Positions 32,610 to 45,159 of a stretch of DNA of 64,000 nt are shown here, in pieces; positions within the stretch are counted from its first letter, which is position 1, and every line of letters starts with the position of its first letter. The DNA is from Chlorocebus sabaeus. Lineage: Eukaryota; Chordata; Mammalia; Primates; Cercopithecidae. The position numbers were made by a program, and so were the translations under genes. Location: NCBI RefSeq assembly GCF_047675955.1, contig NC_132912.1, forward strand, positions 83,538,382 through 83,602,381, given 5' to 3'. The notes beneath the pieces were generated by a model. It made no database searches. It was not told the DNA's origin and saw nothing but the letters and a program-made list of their open reading frames with translations.

Positions 32610-35600
32610 CTATCAAGTTTGTATTTTATCAGGATTAGAAAACTATCTTGGAAGACTCATTTGGAAATTAAAATTTAAAAATAAACTCTACCTCTCACTG
32701 ATTTATCCATTTCCAAATCCCTCAAGAGACAAGTACTATCATTTTAAGGAATACGGATTAGCACTCAAAAAATGTTAGTTAAATGAAAGGATAAATTAAT
32801 ACATAAATGTAGTATAATATTCTTCCTCTTGAATTGCATGGGTTCAAACTAGTAATACTGAAGTTAAGAAGTCAGATGCAGCAACAGAAAGAAGGAAATG
32901 TAATTGATATGTAGACTTTGATTCATGCCTGACTACACAGGAATATTCTGTTCTTAACTCTGCCATTATTCAAACTGGCTTTTCTTAAACTGCATTTAAG
33001 TCTAGAAAAATTAGACTAATAGCAACCTGAAATAATTATCTTTCTTCAATACACATTGGATAACTATAAAAGTAATAGAGAATTTTGAAATAGTTCTACA
33101 ATGTTTTAGTGGCAAAGAGTGAGCTAATTTTGGAAGCTTAACAAATAAGTTCTAACTTGAGAAAAGCCTGCTCTTATAAAAGAGAGAATGCTCTCTAAGA
33201 AATGTCAAATCCTAATGTATCAGTTTTGCTGACATATTGAGAAATTAAAGTCATATTGAGAAATTAAATTCACAAAAGATTCACTATAAAAATCATTGCC
33301 AAAGTAAGTAGTTTGTCATGTTGATAATCTCAAAAATATATACAAATTTGAAAACAAAGAGTGTATCTTATAATACAATTGATTTCAATGTTTCAATGTC
33401 TGAGTTGATTAAAAATATAATTTTATGAAAAGCTCATAAAAATAATAAGAAATTTAGAAATCCCTTGAGTGTTTAAGTTATTACAATATTGATCCAGTTG
33501 TCTAACCATTATTTAAGAAATAAGGAAGTTTACATGTACTTTAAAAAATTAGTGTTAATATTCCAATTGTTCCCATATCAAATATTTTTACTTAAACTCC
33601 AAAAAATCTTATATTTTTATTCTTCCTTTCGTCTCTCTCTTTTTATAATGGAATAAGAATAATAGGCCTCATCCCCCTTTCTAAAAATTGGCTCATATAC
33701 ATTCAGAATGTGTAAAACTGATTAGCAGATGAGTTTCTGTAAAAGATAATAGGATACAACAAGAAAACATTTTTTCTAACTTTGAAATTTCATCTTTTAT
33801 ATTTTTTAAAGTTATAGAAACAATGATTTGTTTTTCCCAGAAAAGAACATTTTAGAATATTTTCCTAATTTATCTTAAGGATATTTTCATGCCTGCTTTA
33901 TCACTTTGCCATTTGTAAATTATGTAAGACAATAGACAGTCATTATCACCAATAAAGGTAATGAGATCTTTCCTATTTTAAGAAGAAAATAAGGAATTGA
34001 AAGTAAAAATAATATAGTATAAGGAGATTGTTGCTTTGGCATACTTAGCAGTAAAGGAGAGCAGGTAATAATGGTAAAAGGGCCCAAAATGTTTGATACT
34101 TTCAACTTCAATAGGATCTCCTTCTGAGCTAACTCACATGACTGTTGGTAGGCTTAAGAATACCTTTTCATAGGGTACCTCACATGAGTGAGGGACATGG
34201 CAATTGGCTTCCCTCAGAGCCAGCAACAAAGAGCCAAAGGAGCCCAATACTGGCACATCTCAATAGGAAGCCACAATGTTAGCAAATCTCGGGAGTGAAA
34301 TTCTACCCCTTGTATAATATTCTGTATGTTAGAAGGGATCAATGAGTGCAGCCCATACTCAGAGAAGATGATGACACAAAAGGTGTGAATAGCAGGACAG
34401 AGGGATAATTGGGGAGGTTATTGTAGAGACTGCTTACTATACCTCCCCAGCTCATGGCAAATGATGGAGAAAGACTAAGAAATTCTAGACTAGATATTCA
34501 AAATTATCCTGGATAAAGGATCATTTTTAATTTTGCCTTTTTTAAGACTTTTGTAAAGCTACAATAAAAATAAATTTTTAGGAGAAAGAAAAAGATATAC
34601 AAAATACAAGTCCTTTCAAATATGATACTAAATAGACATGACATCTATTTCAATAAATATGGGCAAAACAATCATTAATAGGAAAAAATGAAATATGAAC
34701 TATTCATTGAAAATGTGTATACTGGTGATTAATACAGGAAATTACTATTAAACTCATAACTTGTTTTTGTCCTTCTGTAATTGTAATTTAACAACAAAAT
34801 TATGGATGAAATGCAGAAGCCACATAAAAACTTATGGAGAAACTTTAAGCGAATACTCTATGTGTCAGTATATAAATTTTTAATGTGACAGGTAAATTTG
34901 CTTCTTGCTTGCCATCCTATTTAGCTAGGTTGGATTGATAATAATACTATTTTAAGGGGAAAAAAATAGATGAATTTTGTAGGATTGTTTTATTAATACT
35001 CACAATAGAGAACACACTCTTTCCAAAGCATCTCAATAGGAATGTGAACAGATATTAAAGGCAATCTTAGCAGCCTCATGTTAATCATTGTAAACTTTTA
35101 TTTGAAATGAAGGGAAAAAAATGAGTATTTTTCTTATTTGAAATAAGTTGTATTGTGTATATGTGAGGTTTATGACATGATGTTATGGAATATATATATT
35201 AGTAGAATGGTTACTATAGTGAAGTAGGTAAACATCTCTATCATCTCACATAGTTACACTTTTGTGACAAGAGCAGCTAAAATCTATTTTTTAAAAAAAC
35301 CCTAACACAATACAATTTTGTTAACTTAAGTCCTCATGTTGCACATTGTCTCTAGACTTGCTTATCCTACATATCGGCTACTTTGATCTACAAATGCTAA
35401 AAATAGTGAGAAAAATGATACTATGCAATGTTTTTCTTTCTGTGTCTGGATTATCGTACTTAATAATTCTGTATTTTCAAGCTTCATCTTCAGTTATTTT
35501 TCAGTGAGCACTTCCAGTCATTCATTCTACACAGTTATAACTTAAATTATTCACTTGAGGAAATAAATTAAATCTGGATCCATATATTTCACATATGTGA

Positions 35601-35693
35601 GCCTTCTTTGAATGGAACATGAAATTTAAACCGTTAAGTTAATCTGTTTGGATATCTAATTCACCTCTTTAATCTCTAAGAGTTTCTTCTGTT
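32610..35693. other. Unassigned AT-rich DNA
   Basis: About 3 kb without a recognised gene, RNA or repeat family. A perfect tandem duplication of catattgagaaattaaa lies at 33233-33249 and 33252-33268. Confidence 0.4.
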
Positions 35694-35910
35694 CTTGAAT
35701 TTTTTTTTTTAACTTTAAGTTCTAGGGTACATGTGCACAACGTGCAGGTTTGTTACATATGTATACATGTACCATGTTGGTGTGCTGCACTCATTAACTC
35801 ATCAGTTACATTAGGTATATCTCCTAATGCTATCCAGCCCCCTTCCCCGCTTCCCACAATAGGCCACGGTGTGTGATATTCCCCTTCCTGTGTCCAAGTG
35901 ATCTCATTGT

Positions 35911-38900
35911 TCAATTCCCACCTATGAGTGAGAATATGCAGTGTTTGGTTTTCTGTTGTTGTGATAGTTTGCGGAGAATGATGGTTTCCAGCTGCATCCA
36001 TGTCCCTACAAAGGACACGAACTCATCCTTTTTTATGGCTGCATAGTATTCCATGGTGTATATGTGCCATATTTTCTTAATCCAGTCTGTCACTGATGGA
36101 CATTTGAGTTGATTCCAAGTCTTTGCTATTGTGAATAGTGCTGCAATAAACATACGTGTGCATGTGTCTTTATAGCAGCATGATTTATAATTCTTTGGGT
36201 ATATACCCAGTAATGGGATGACTGGGTCAAATGGTATTTCTAGTTCTAGATCCTTGAGGAATTGCCACATTGTTTTCCACAATGGTTGAACTGGTTTACA
36301 GTCCCACCAACAGTGTAGAAGTGTTCCTATTTCTCCACATCCTCTCCAGCACCTGTTGTTTCCTGACTTTTTAATGATTGCCATTCTAACTGATGTGAGA
36401 TGGTATCTCATTGTGGTTTTGATTTGCATTTCTCTGATGGCCAGTGATGATGAGCATTTTTTCATGTGTCTATTAGCTGTATGAATGTCTTCTTTTTAGA
36501 AGTGTCTGTTCATATCCTTTGCCCACTTTTTGATGGGGTTGTTTGTTTTTTTCTTGTAAATTTGTTTAAGTTCTTTGTAGGTTCTGGATATTAGCCCTTT
36601 GTCAGATGGGTGGATTGTAAAAATTTTCTCCCATTCTGTAGATTGCCTGTTCACTCTTATGGTAGTTTCTTTTGTTGTGCAGAAGCTCTTTAGTTTAATG
36701 AGATCCCATTTGTCAATTTTGGCTGTTGTTGCCATTGCTTTTGGTGTTGTAGACATGAAGTCCCTGCCCATGCCTATGTCCTGAATGGTATTACCTACGT
36801 TTTCTTCTAGGGTTTTTATGGTTTCAGTTCTAACATTTAAGCCTCTAATCCATCTTGAATTAATTTTCATATAAGGAGTAAGGAAAGGATCCAGTTTCAG
36901 CTTTCTGCTTATGGCTAGCCAATTTTCCCAGCACCATTTATTAAATAGGGAATCCTTTCCCCATTTCTTGTTTTTTTCAGGTTTGTCAAAGATCAGATGG
37001 CTGTAGATGTGTGGTATTATTTCTGAGGGCTTTGTTCTGTTCCATTGGCCTGTATCTCTGTTTTGGTACCAGTGCCATGCTGTTTTGGTTACTGTAGCCT
37101 TGTAGTATATTTGAAGTCAGGTAGCATGATGCTTCCAGCTTTGTTCTTTTGGCTGAGGATTGTTTTGCCAATGTGGGTTTTTTTTGGTTCCATATGAACT
37201 TTAAAGTAGTTTTTTTCCAATTCTGTGAAGAAAGTCATTGGTAGCTTAATAGGGATGGCATTAAATCTATAAATTAACTTGGGCAGTATGGCCAATTTCA
37301 TGATATTGATTCTTCCTATCCATGAACATGGAATGTTCTTCCATTTGTTTGTGTCCTCTTTTATTTCACTGAGCAGTCGTTTGTAGTTCCCCTTGAAGAG
37401 TTCCTTCACATCCCTTGTAAGTTGTATTCCTAGGTATTTTATTCTCTTTGTAGCATTTGTGACTGGGATTTCAGTCGTGATTTGGCTCTCTGTTTGTCTG
37501 TTATTGGTGTATAGGAATGCTTGTGAGTTTTGCGCATTGATTTTGTACCCTGAAACTTTGTTGAAGTTGCTTATCAGCTTAAGGAGATTTTGGGCTGAGA
37601 TGATGGGGTTTTCTAAATATACAATCATGTCATCTGCAAACAGGGACAATTTGACTTCTTCTTTTCCTAACTGAATACCCTTTATTTCTTTCTCCTGTCT
37701 GATTGCCCTGGCCAGAACTTCCAACATTATGTTGAATAGGAGTGGTGAGAGAGGGCATCCCTGACTTGTGCCAGTTTTCAAAGGGAATGCTTCCAGTTGT
37801 TGCCTATTCAGTATGATATTGGCTGTGGGTTTGTTATAAATAGCTCTTGTTATTTTGAGATACGTTCCATCAATACCGAATTTGTTGAGAGTTTTTAGCA
37901 TGAAGGACTATTGCATTTTGTCAAAGGCCTTTTCTGCATGTATTGAGATAATCATGTGGTTTTTGTCTTTGGTTCTGTTTATATGCTGGATTACATTTAT
38001 TGATTTGCATATGTTGAACCAGCCCTGCATCCCAGAGATGACACCCACTTGATCATAGTGGATAAGCTTTTTGATGTTTTGCTGGATCCGGTTTGCCAGT
38101 ATTTTATTGAGGATTTTTGCATCAATGTTCATTGGGGATATTGGTCTAAAATTCTCTTTTTTGGTTGTATCTCTGCCAGGCTTTGGTATCAGGATGATGT
38201 TGGCCTCATAAAATGAGTTAGCGAGCATTCCCTCTTTTTCCACTGATTGGAATGGTTTCAGAAGGAATGGTACCAGCTCCTCCTTGTACCTCTGGTAGAA
38301 TTTGGCTGTGAATCCGTATGGTCCTGGCCTTTTTTTGGTTGGTAGGCTATTAATTATTGCCTCAATTTCAGAGCCTGCTATTGGTCTATTCATGAATTCA
38401 ACTTCTTCCTGGTTTAGTCTTGGGAGAGAGTAAGTGTCCAAGAAATTATCCATTTCTACTAGGTTTTCTAGTTTATGTGAGTAGAGGTGTTTATACTATT
38501 CTCTGATGGTAGTTTGGATTTCTGTGCGGTCGGTGGTGGTATACCCTTTATCATTTTTTATTGCGTCTATTTGATTCTTCTCTCTTTTCTTCTTTATTAG
38601 TCTTGCTAGTGACCTATCAATTTTGTTGATCTTTTCAAAAAAACCAGCTCCTGGATTCATTGATTTGTTGGAGGGTTTTTTGTGTCTCTATCTCCTTCAG
38701 TTCTGCTCTGATCTTAGTTATTTCTTGCCTTCTGCTAGCTTTTGAATGTGTTTGCTCTTGTTTCTCTAGTTCTTTTAATTGTGATGTTAGGGTGTCAATT
38801 TTAGATCTTTCCTGGTTTCTCTTGTGGGCATTTAGTGCTACAAATTTCCCTCTACACACTGCTTTAAATGTGTCCCAGAGATTGTTATGTTGTATCTTTG

Positions 38901-39695
38901 TCCTCATTGGTTTCAAACAACATCTTTATTTCTGCCTTCATTTTGTTATGTACCCAGTAGTCATTCAGGAGCAGATTGTTCAGTTTCCATGTAGTTGAGC
39001 GGTTTTGATTGAGTTTCTTAATCCTGAGTTCTAGTTTGATTGCACTGTAGTCTGAGAGACAATTTGTTATAATTTCTATTCTTTTACATTTGCTGAGGAG
39101 TGCTTTACTTCCAACTATGTGGTCAATTTTGGAATAAGTGTGATGTGGTGCTGAGAAGAATGTATATTCTGTTGGTTTGGGGTGGAGAGCTCTGTAGATG
39201 TCCATTAGGTCCACTTGGTGCAGGGTTGAGTTCAATTCCTGGATATCCTTGTGAACTTTCTGTCTCGTTGGTCTGTGTAATGTTGACAGTGTGGTGTTAA
39301 AATCTCCCATTATTATTGTATGGGGATCTAAGTCTCTTTGCAAGTCTCTAAGGACTTGCTTTATGAATCTGGGTGCTCCTGTATTGGGTGCATATATATT
39401 TAGGATAGTTAGCCCTCTTGATGAATTGATCCTTTACCATTATGTAATGGCCTTCTTTGTCTCTTTTGATCTTTGATGGTTAAAGTCTGTTTTATCAGAG
39501 AGTGGGATTACAACCCCTGCTTTTTTTTGGTTTCCATTTGCTTGGTAGATCTTCCTCCATCCCTTTATTTTGAGCCAATGTGTGTCTGCATGTGAGATGG
39601 GTCCCCTGAATACAGCAAACTGATGGGTCTTGACTCTTTATCCAATTTGCCAGTCTGTGTCTTTTAATTGGACCATTTAGTCCATTTACATTCAA
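35911..39695 (-). pseudogene. L1 ORF2 (endonuclease / reverse transcriptase), multiply broken
   Basis: ORF2p nicks DNA and reverse-transcribes L1 RNA at the nick. Pieces in order on the minus strand: endonuclease start (39495-39695), endonuclease middle and end (38885-39343, with GDFNT), linker (38635-38916), RT fingers (37908-38453), RT palm with FADDMIVYL (37089-37901), and C-terminal parts (36496-36870, 35911-36465) with the Cys motif CWRGCGEIGTLLHCWWDC. Stops and frameshifts separate these pieces. Two endonuclease residues are also changed: CIQETHL reads CIQGTHL (Glu to Gly, codon at 39603-39605), and the SDH motif reads SDY (His to Tyr, codon at 39047-39049). Family positions are from knowledge of L1 ORF2p. 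Confidence 0.93.
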
Positions 39696-39938
39696 CGTTA
39701 ATATTGTTATTTGTGAACTTGATCCTGTTATTATGATATTAGCTGGTAATTTTGCTCATTAGTTGATGTAGTTTCTTCCTAGCATCGATGGTCTTTACAT
39801 TTTGGCATGTTTTTGCAATGGCTGGTACCTGTTGTTCCTTTCTATGTTTAGTGCTTCCTTCAGGATCTCTTGTAGGGCAGGCCTGGTGGTGACAAAATCT
39901 CTAAGCATTTGCTGTAAAGGATTTTATTTCTCCTTCAC

Positions 39939-40802
39939 TTATGAAACTTTGTTTGGCTGGATATGAAATCTGGGTTGAAAATTCTTTTCTTTAAGAATGT
40001 TGAATTTTGGCCCCCACTCTCTTCTTGCTTGTAGAGTTTCTGCTGAGAGATCTGGTGTTAGTCTGATGGGCTTCCCTTTGTGGGTAACCCGACCTTTCTC
40101 TCTGGCTGTCCTTAACATTTTTTCCTTCATTTCAACTTCGGTGAATTTGACAATTATGTGTCCTGGAGTTACCCTTATTGAGGAGTATCTTTGTGGCATT
40201 CTCTGTATTTCCTGAATTTCAATGTTGGCTTGCCTTACTAGGTTGGGAAAGTTCTCCTGGATGATATCCTGAAGAGTGTTTTCCAACTTGGTTCCATTTT
40301 CCTCACCACTTTCATGCACACCAATCACAAGTAGATTTGGTCTTTTCACATAATCCCATATTTCTTGGAGGCTTTGTTCATTTTTTTTCACTCTTTTTTC
40401 TCTATACTTCTCTTCTCGTTTCATTTCATTCATTTGATCTTCAATCATTGATACTCTTTCTTCCAGTTGATCGAATTGGTTACTGAAGCTTGTGCATTTG
40501 TCACATAGTTCTCGTGTCGTGGTTTTCATCTCTATCAGTTCGTTTATGTTCTTCTCTGCGTTGATTATTCTAGTTATCCATTCTTCCATTCTTTTTTCAA
40601 GCTTTTTAGTTTCTTTGCACTGGGTACATAATTCTTCCTTTAGCTCTGAGAAGTTTGATTGATTGAAGCCTTCTCTCAACTTGTCAAAGTCATTCTCTGT
40701 CCAGCTTTGCTCCGTTGCTGGTAATGAGCTGCATTCCTTTAGAGGGGGAGATGCACTCTGATTTTTTGAATTTCCAGCTTTTCTGCACTGCTTTTTCCCC
40801 AT
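39939..40802 (-). pseudogene. L1 ORF1 (RNA-binding chaperone), C-terminus lost by a 1-nt deletion
   Basis: The 287-codon frame starts MGKKQCRKAGNSKNQSASPP, as expected for primate ORF1p. It shows a coiled-coil region (about residues 45-150), then the RRM (starting around YVKRPNLLVIGV) and the beginning of the C-terminal domain. Normal length is about 338 residues. Near 39965-39969 one base is missing compared with the usual L1 sequence. The frame leaves the conserved reading after FNILKEKNFQPR and stops 10 codons later. ORF1p trimers coat L1 RNA; this version lacks part of the C-terminal RNA-binding domain. Confidence 0.93.
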
Positions 40803-41241
40803 CTTTGTGGTTTTATCTGCCTTTGGTCTTTCATGATGGTGACATACTGATGGGGTTTTGGTGTTGGTGTCCTTTCTGTTCGTTAGTTTTCCTTCTAACA
40901 GTCAGAACCCTCAGCTGCAGGTCTGTTGGAGTTTGCTTCAGGTCCACTCCAGACCCTGTTTCCCTGGGTATCAGCAGCAGCAACTGCAGAAGATAGATTA
41001 TTGCTGAACAGCGAGTATTGCTGTCTGATTCTTGCTCTGGAAGTTTCATCTCAGAGGTGTACCCAGCCGTGTGAGGTGTGAGGTGTCAGTCTGCACCTAG
41101 TAGGGGATGTCTCCCAGTTAGGTTACTCAAGGGTCAGGGACCCACTTGAGCAGGCAATCTGTCTGTTCTCAGATCTCAACCTCCATGCTGGGAGAACCAC
41201 TGCTCTCTTCAAAGTTGTCAGACAGGGACATTCACCTTGAA

Positions 41242-41849
41242 AATTTTATGACAGAATTTTTCCCATTGATAATTAACTAAATGTGCAATAATCATTGTTT
41301 GTGATAAACTTCCACGTGTTGAAATAGTATTGTCATATCTCAAATTGAGTTTTTAATTGTTCTTTAGTATATCACATTTTTCACTACATCACTCAGCGCA
41401 TTGTTGAATTTAACTAACATGTTACTTTTCTTAGTAAATTATTCCTACACAAAGGAAGCAGTGTATTGATTTACATTTTTGCACAAGCTCTAACCTTCAG
41501 CATTGCATCAAAGACCATTAAACCTGAGTTTAGTTTCTCGATTTTATTTTCAAGTAGTTTTATTTGTATGAATCAATATTTATGAACTTTATTTTTTTCC
41601 TAGAGGTCTTCCAAAGAACAAAGAACCCTTTGTTTTCCCTTTAATATAAAATCCTGAAATTAAATACATTTAATATGTATATAATTATATATAATAATGT
41701 ATAATTTAATATAATAAAGTCCTGAAATCAAAACACACTATTATCCACTCTTAGATTCCAAATTATGTTTGTTAACACTGTAATCCTTCATAGTTCAGCA
41801 CATTTCAGAACTGGTCAATTTGTTGTAAATTAAGCTTCATAACATAATT
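41242..41849. other. AT-rich DNA, possibly the decayed end of the hAT element
   Basis: Lies between the L1 5' end and the hAT transposase remnant. A tataatat-rich stretch occurs at 41670-41715. No clear domain. Confidence 0.35.
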
Positions 41850-42420
41850 TTCCATATCACTATTCTGTTCAAATATAACACACACTGAACAAGTTTCCAT
41901 ATTAATAGTATTTGTGCTTTCATCAAGTTGCCATGAAAAGTTCTCACTTCATTCGGTCTACACATTCATCTTCCATATCATTAACCACTTTCTAGATATA
42001 TTTAGTATCATCGTAAAGTTGTATTTGAGCTACCCTGTTATTATTCATTAAAAAATATCCAAGCAAATATATTTGATAGTTTTCCACTAAGACTTCAGCA
42101 ACTGTTATACGGTTGATACTTCATGAAAAGCCTGTAAGTCACTGTGTTTATATCTGACATGTTGAATATTTATTCTGTCTTCTTTTTAATTCCTTATTAT
42201 TTCTTTCAAATATTTGCTTTGCTCTAAATGAATTTCTTTGTTTTGCTTGTAAATGCCACTTAGACATTGAAGGTTGTGTTGGTTTATTAGCCAGTACATT
42301 TCTACAGATAATACAGTGTGGTTTTGTACTTCACTATCAATTATGATTATAAAACTCAACTCAGTATATGAGAGGTCATATGGCCTAGTAACCAGAAAGA
42401 AATCTTTGGTCTTCATTTCC
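41850..42420 (-). pseudogene. Fossil hAT-superfamily transposase (ZBED/Charlie-like)
   Basis: On the minus strand, positions 41939-41910 encode FSWQLDESTN. It matches the hAT transposase catalytic motif of the form F-x-x-Q-L-D-E-S-T-D, whose Asp is part of the RNase H-like active site. In another frame just upstream, DDTKYI..KVVNDMEDECVDRM resembles the helix that precedes this motif. Downstream residues VCVIFEQNSDMENYVMK resemble the following strand. Further upstream, the 42186-42416 frame (MYWLINQHNLQCLSGIYKQN) looks like a decayed BED-type zinc finger (leucine and His spacing) without all its cysteines. Several stops and at least one frameshift show it is long dead. Confidence 0.6.
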
Positions 42421-43237
42421 TCTGAACTGGTTTCACTCCCGTCATTTGGAATATTAATTTTCCCACTTCATAACAAGAGGCTGTTTTTCCCACCAACAAA
42501 ACCCGTGGAGCTTGTTTCATCTTCAGTGAATTTAGGATTAACAATAAATAATACCCATTTAAATCTTGGTTTTAATTTCCACATCCCAATAAAAGGAAGT
42601 AGAACTCCCTGGAAAATTGACTGGCCCTAGGGCAGAGCAGGGAATATATATGATGAGTCTAGAGCATAATTATAGTGCACAGAAAAAGAAAGTGCTTAAA
42701 AGATTAAGAAAAAAAAAGACAAAGCTTATGGGGGTATGTCAAAGAGACAAGGTAGCCATGTTAAAGAGCTCCCAATGGCCAAAACTAGAACAATTTTAGT
42801 CAAAAATATATATATATATATATATTTGCGTTAGATTATAAACCAAAGTAGAAATGACCATGATCCATGAATAAATATTCTTGGATCTGAGCTGATATAA
42901 ATAAATGTTTGGATAAATAAATGGACATGTCTCCTGTGCAGAAGAATTTCGAATAATTTATGTAGATAATCTCCCACAACTCCCACCAAAGAAGTGGATA
43001 CTTTTACCTGTTAAGTGTGAGCTACATAGAATTACTTCCTTCCAAATTATAGTATGGAAAGGGGGTGTGATGGGGAGTCTGAAACCATTTTGTTGATGCT
43101 TGACTGTTGACAGATTTTAGGCCTCAGTCCTCCCTCTTTCCCTTGAATCTCACACATGGGCAATCTGAGAAGAAAGCCTGGGTGCTCCCTTCTTTGACGC
43201 AGGCAGAGGTTTAAAACCATGCAAGCCCCTACTTACT
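42421..43237. other. Unassigned DNA, possibly partly an old LTR
   Basis: No gene. A (TA)n run lies at 42808-42826. The part from ~43040 to 43237 continues, after the L1 insertion, into 44667-44990. The joined sequence has LTR-like features (two AATAAA signals near 44681 and 44784), but I cannot name a family. Confidence 0.3.
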
Positions 43238-44666
43238 GGAACTAGTTTTTTTTTATTATTATTATTTTTATTTTTTTATTTTTTATTATTTTTTATTTTT
43301 TTATTTTTTTATTTATTGTTATTATACTTTAAGTTGTAGGGTACATGTGCATAACGTGCAGGTTTGTTACATATGTATACTTGTGCCATGTTGGTGTGCT
43401 GCACCCATCAACTCGTCATTTACATCAGGTATAACTCCCAATGCAATCCCTCCCCCCTCCCCCCTCCCCATGATAGGCCCCGGTGTGTGATGTTCCCCTT
43501 CCCGAGTCCAAGTGATCTCATTGTTCAGTTCCCACCTATGAGTGAGAACATGCGGTGTTTGGTTTTCTGTTCTTGTGATAGTTTGCTAAGAATGATGGTT
43601 TCCAGCTGCATCCATGTCCCTACAAAGGACACAAACTCATCCTTTTTTATGGCTGCATAGTATTCCATGGTGTATATATGCCACATTTTCTTAATCCAAT
43701 CTGTCACTGATGCACATTTGGGTTGATTCCAAGTCTTTGCTATTGTGAATAGTGCCACAATAAACATACGTGTGCATGTGTCTTTATAGCAGCATAATTT
43801 ATAATCCTTTGGGTATATACCCAGTAATGGGATGGCTGGGTCATATGGTACATCTAGTTCTAGATCCTTGAGGAATCGCCATACTGTTTTCCATAATGGT
43901 TGAACTAGTTTACAATCCCACCAACAGTGTAAAAGTGTTCCTATTTCTCCACATCCTCTCCAGCACCTGTTGTTTCCTGACTTTTGAATGATCGCCATTC
44001 TAACTGGTGTGAGATGGTATCTCATTGTGGTTTTGATTTGCATTTCTCTGATGGCCAGTGATGATGAGCATTTTTTCATGTGTCTGTTGGCTGTATGAAT
44101 GTCTTCTTTTGAGAAATGTCTGTTCATATCCTTTGCCCACTTTTTGATGGGGTTGTTTGTTTTTTTCTTGTAAATTTGTTTGAGTTCTTTGTAGGTTCTG
44201 GATATTAGCCCTTTGTCAGATGAGTAGATTGCAAAAATTTTCTCCCATTCTGTAGGTTGCCTGTTCACTCTGATGGTAGTTTCTTTTGCTGTGCAGAAGC
44301 TCTTTAGTTTAATGAGATCCCATTTGTCAATTTTGGCTTTTGCTGCTGTTGCTTTTGGTGTTTTAGACATGAAGTCTTTGCCCATGTCTATGTCCTGAAT
44401 GGTACTACCTAGGTTTTCCTCTAGGATTTTTATGGTATTAGGTCTAACATTTAAGTCTCTAATCCATCTTGAATTAATTTTCGTATAAGGAGTAAGGAAA
44501 GGATCCAGTTTCAGCTTTCTACTTATGGCTAGCCAATTTTCCCAGCACAATTTATTAAATAGGGAATCCTTTCCCCATTTCTTGTTTCTCTCAGGTTTGT
44601 CAAATATCAGATGGCTGTAGATGTGTGGTATTATTTCTGAGGACTCTGTTCTGTGGAACTAGTTTT
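43238..44666 (-). mobile_element. 5'-truncated young L1PA, antisense, with perfect 12-bp target duplication
   Basis: The duplication ggaactagtttt lies at 43238-43249 and 44655-44666. Between them are an irregular T-rich tail (43250-43325, with ATT/ATTTTT units), the 3'UTR (gggtacatgtgcataacgtg) and the C-terminal part of ORF2. The element ends abruptly inside ORF2 at 44654. It is closely similar to the corresponding part of the L1 at 35.7 kb but carries fewer breaks. Confidence 0.97.
43525..44550 (-). pseudogene. L1 ORF2 C-terminal segment, open but truncated
   Basis: 341 codons stay open to the natural stop (ends FSLIGGN). They cover the thumb/C-terminal region and the Cys motif CWRGCGEIGTLLHCWWDC (about residues 195-212). 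The endonuclease and RT catalytic palm were never copied because reverse transcription stopped early. The long open frame reflects youth, not function. Confidence 0.92.
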
Positions 44667-45159
44667 GACCTCACCCCTAAACACAATAAAAACCCCAGAT
44701 AGCCAGTCTCCTTTTATTGCTCTCTCAAGCCATTTTGATCTTGCTTGATTCACCTCAGTTTACCCTGGAAACCTCAAGTATGTAATAAAATGTTCTATAA
44801 CCTCTAGTCATGTGTGTTGTTATCAGTCTGCTCTTCAAAATAAATTTGGCAGGATTTTCTCCTGCTTTTGCAGGATGATCACAAGGGTGGGGTATAGTTT
44901 TGTAGTGGAAAAAGCTGACAAATTCTATTAACACATCAGCTAGGTGATTAAGGTTAAGACAACATGTGTCCTTCATATGGTATAATGAGACTGACACTAG
45001 TTCTGTGGCCTTCCTTCAAAAAGTCCATAACCCCAATGTAATAATAAGAAAAACTTCAGGCAAATCTTCAGTTGAGGGATAAAATATCCTCCAAAATATC
45101 TGACCATTACTCTTCAAAACTATCAAGATCCTGAAAAACAAGGAAAGGCTGAGGAAATT
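44667..45159. other. LTR-like sequence, family unknown
   Basis: Contains cacaataaaaacccc and gtatgtaataaaatg, spaced like LTR transcription and polyadenylation signals. It continues the sequence interrupted by the L1 at 43238. No terminal TG..CA pair could be fixed. Confidence 0.3.

Larger units (their letters stand above)
35700..41235 (-). mobile_element. Near-full-length L1PA-type LINE-1, antisense, 5'-truncated and dead
   Basis: On the plus strand the element runs poly-T (35700-35710), 3'UTR (gggtacatgtgcacaacgtg), ORF2, ORF1 (start at 40802) and ~430 bp of 5'UTR. It ends near 41235, so roughly half of the usual ~900-bp 5'UTR is missing. The words cttgaa at 35694-35699 and 41236-41241 may be part of a degraded target duplication. 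ORF1 is frameshifted and ORF2 is broken in several places. It lies directly beside an old hAT transposase remnant. Confidence 0.95.

Noticed and set aside
35911..36465. Functional reverse-transcriptase gene
   Set aside because: It is the C-terminal piece of a broken L1 ORF2; upstream pieces are separated by stops and frameshifts.
35694..41241. Target-site duplication of the large L1 (cttgaa words)
   Set aside because: Only six bases match beside T- and A-rich sequence; too short to claim firmly.
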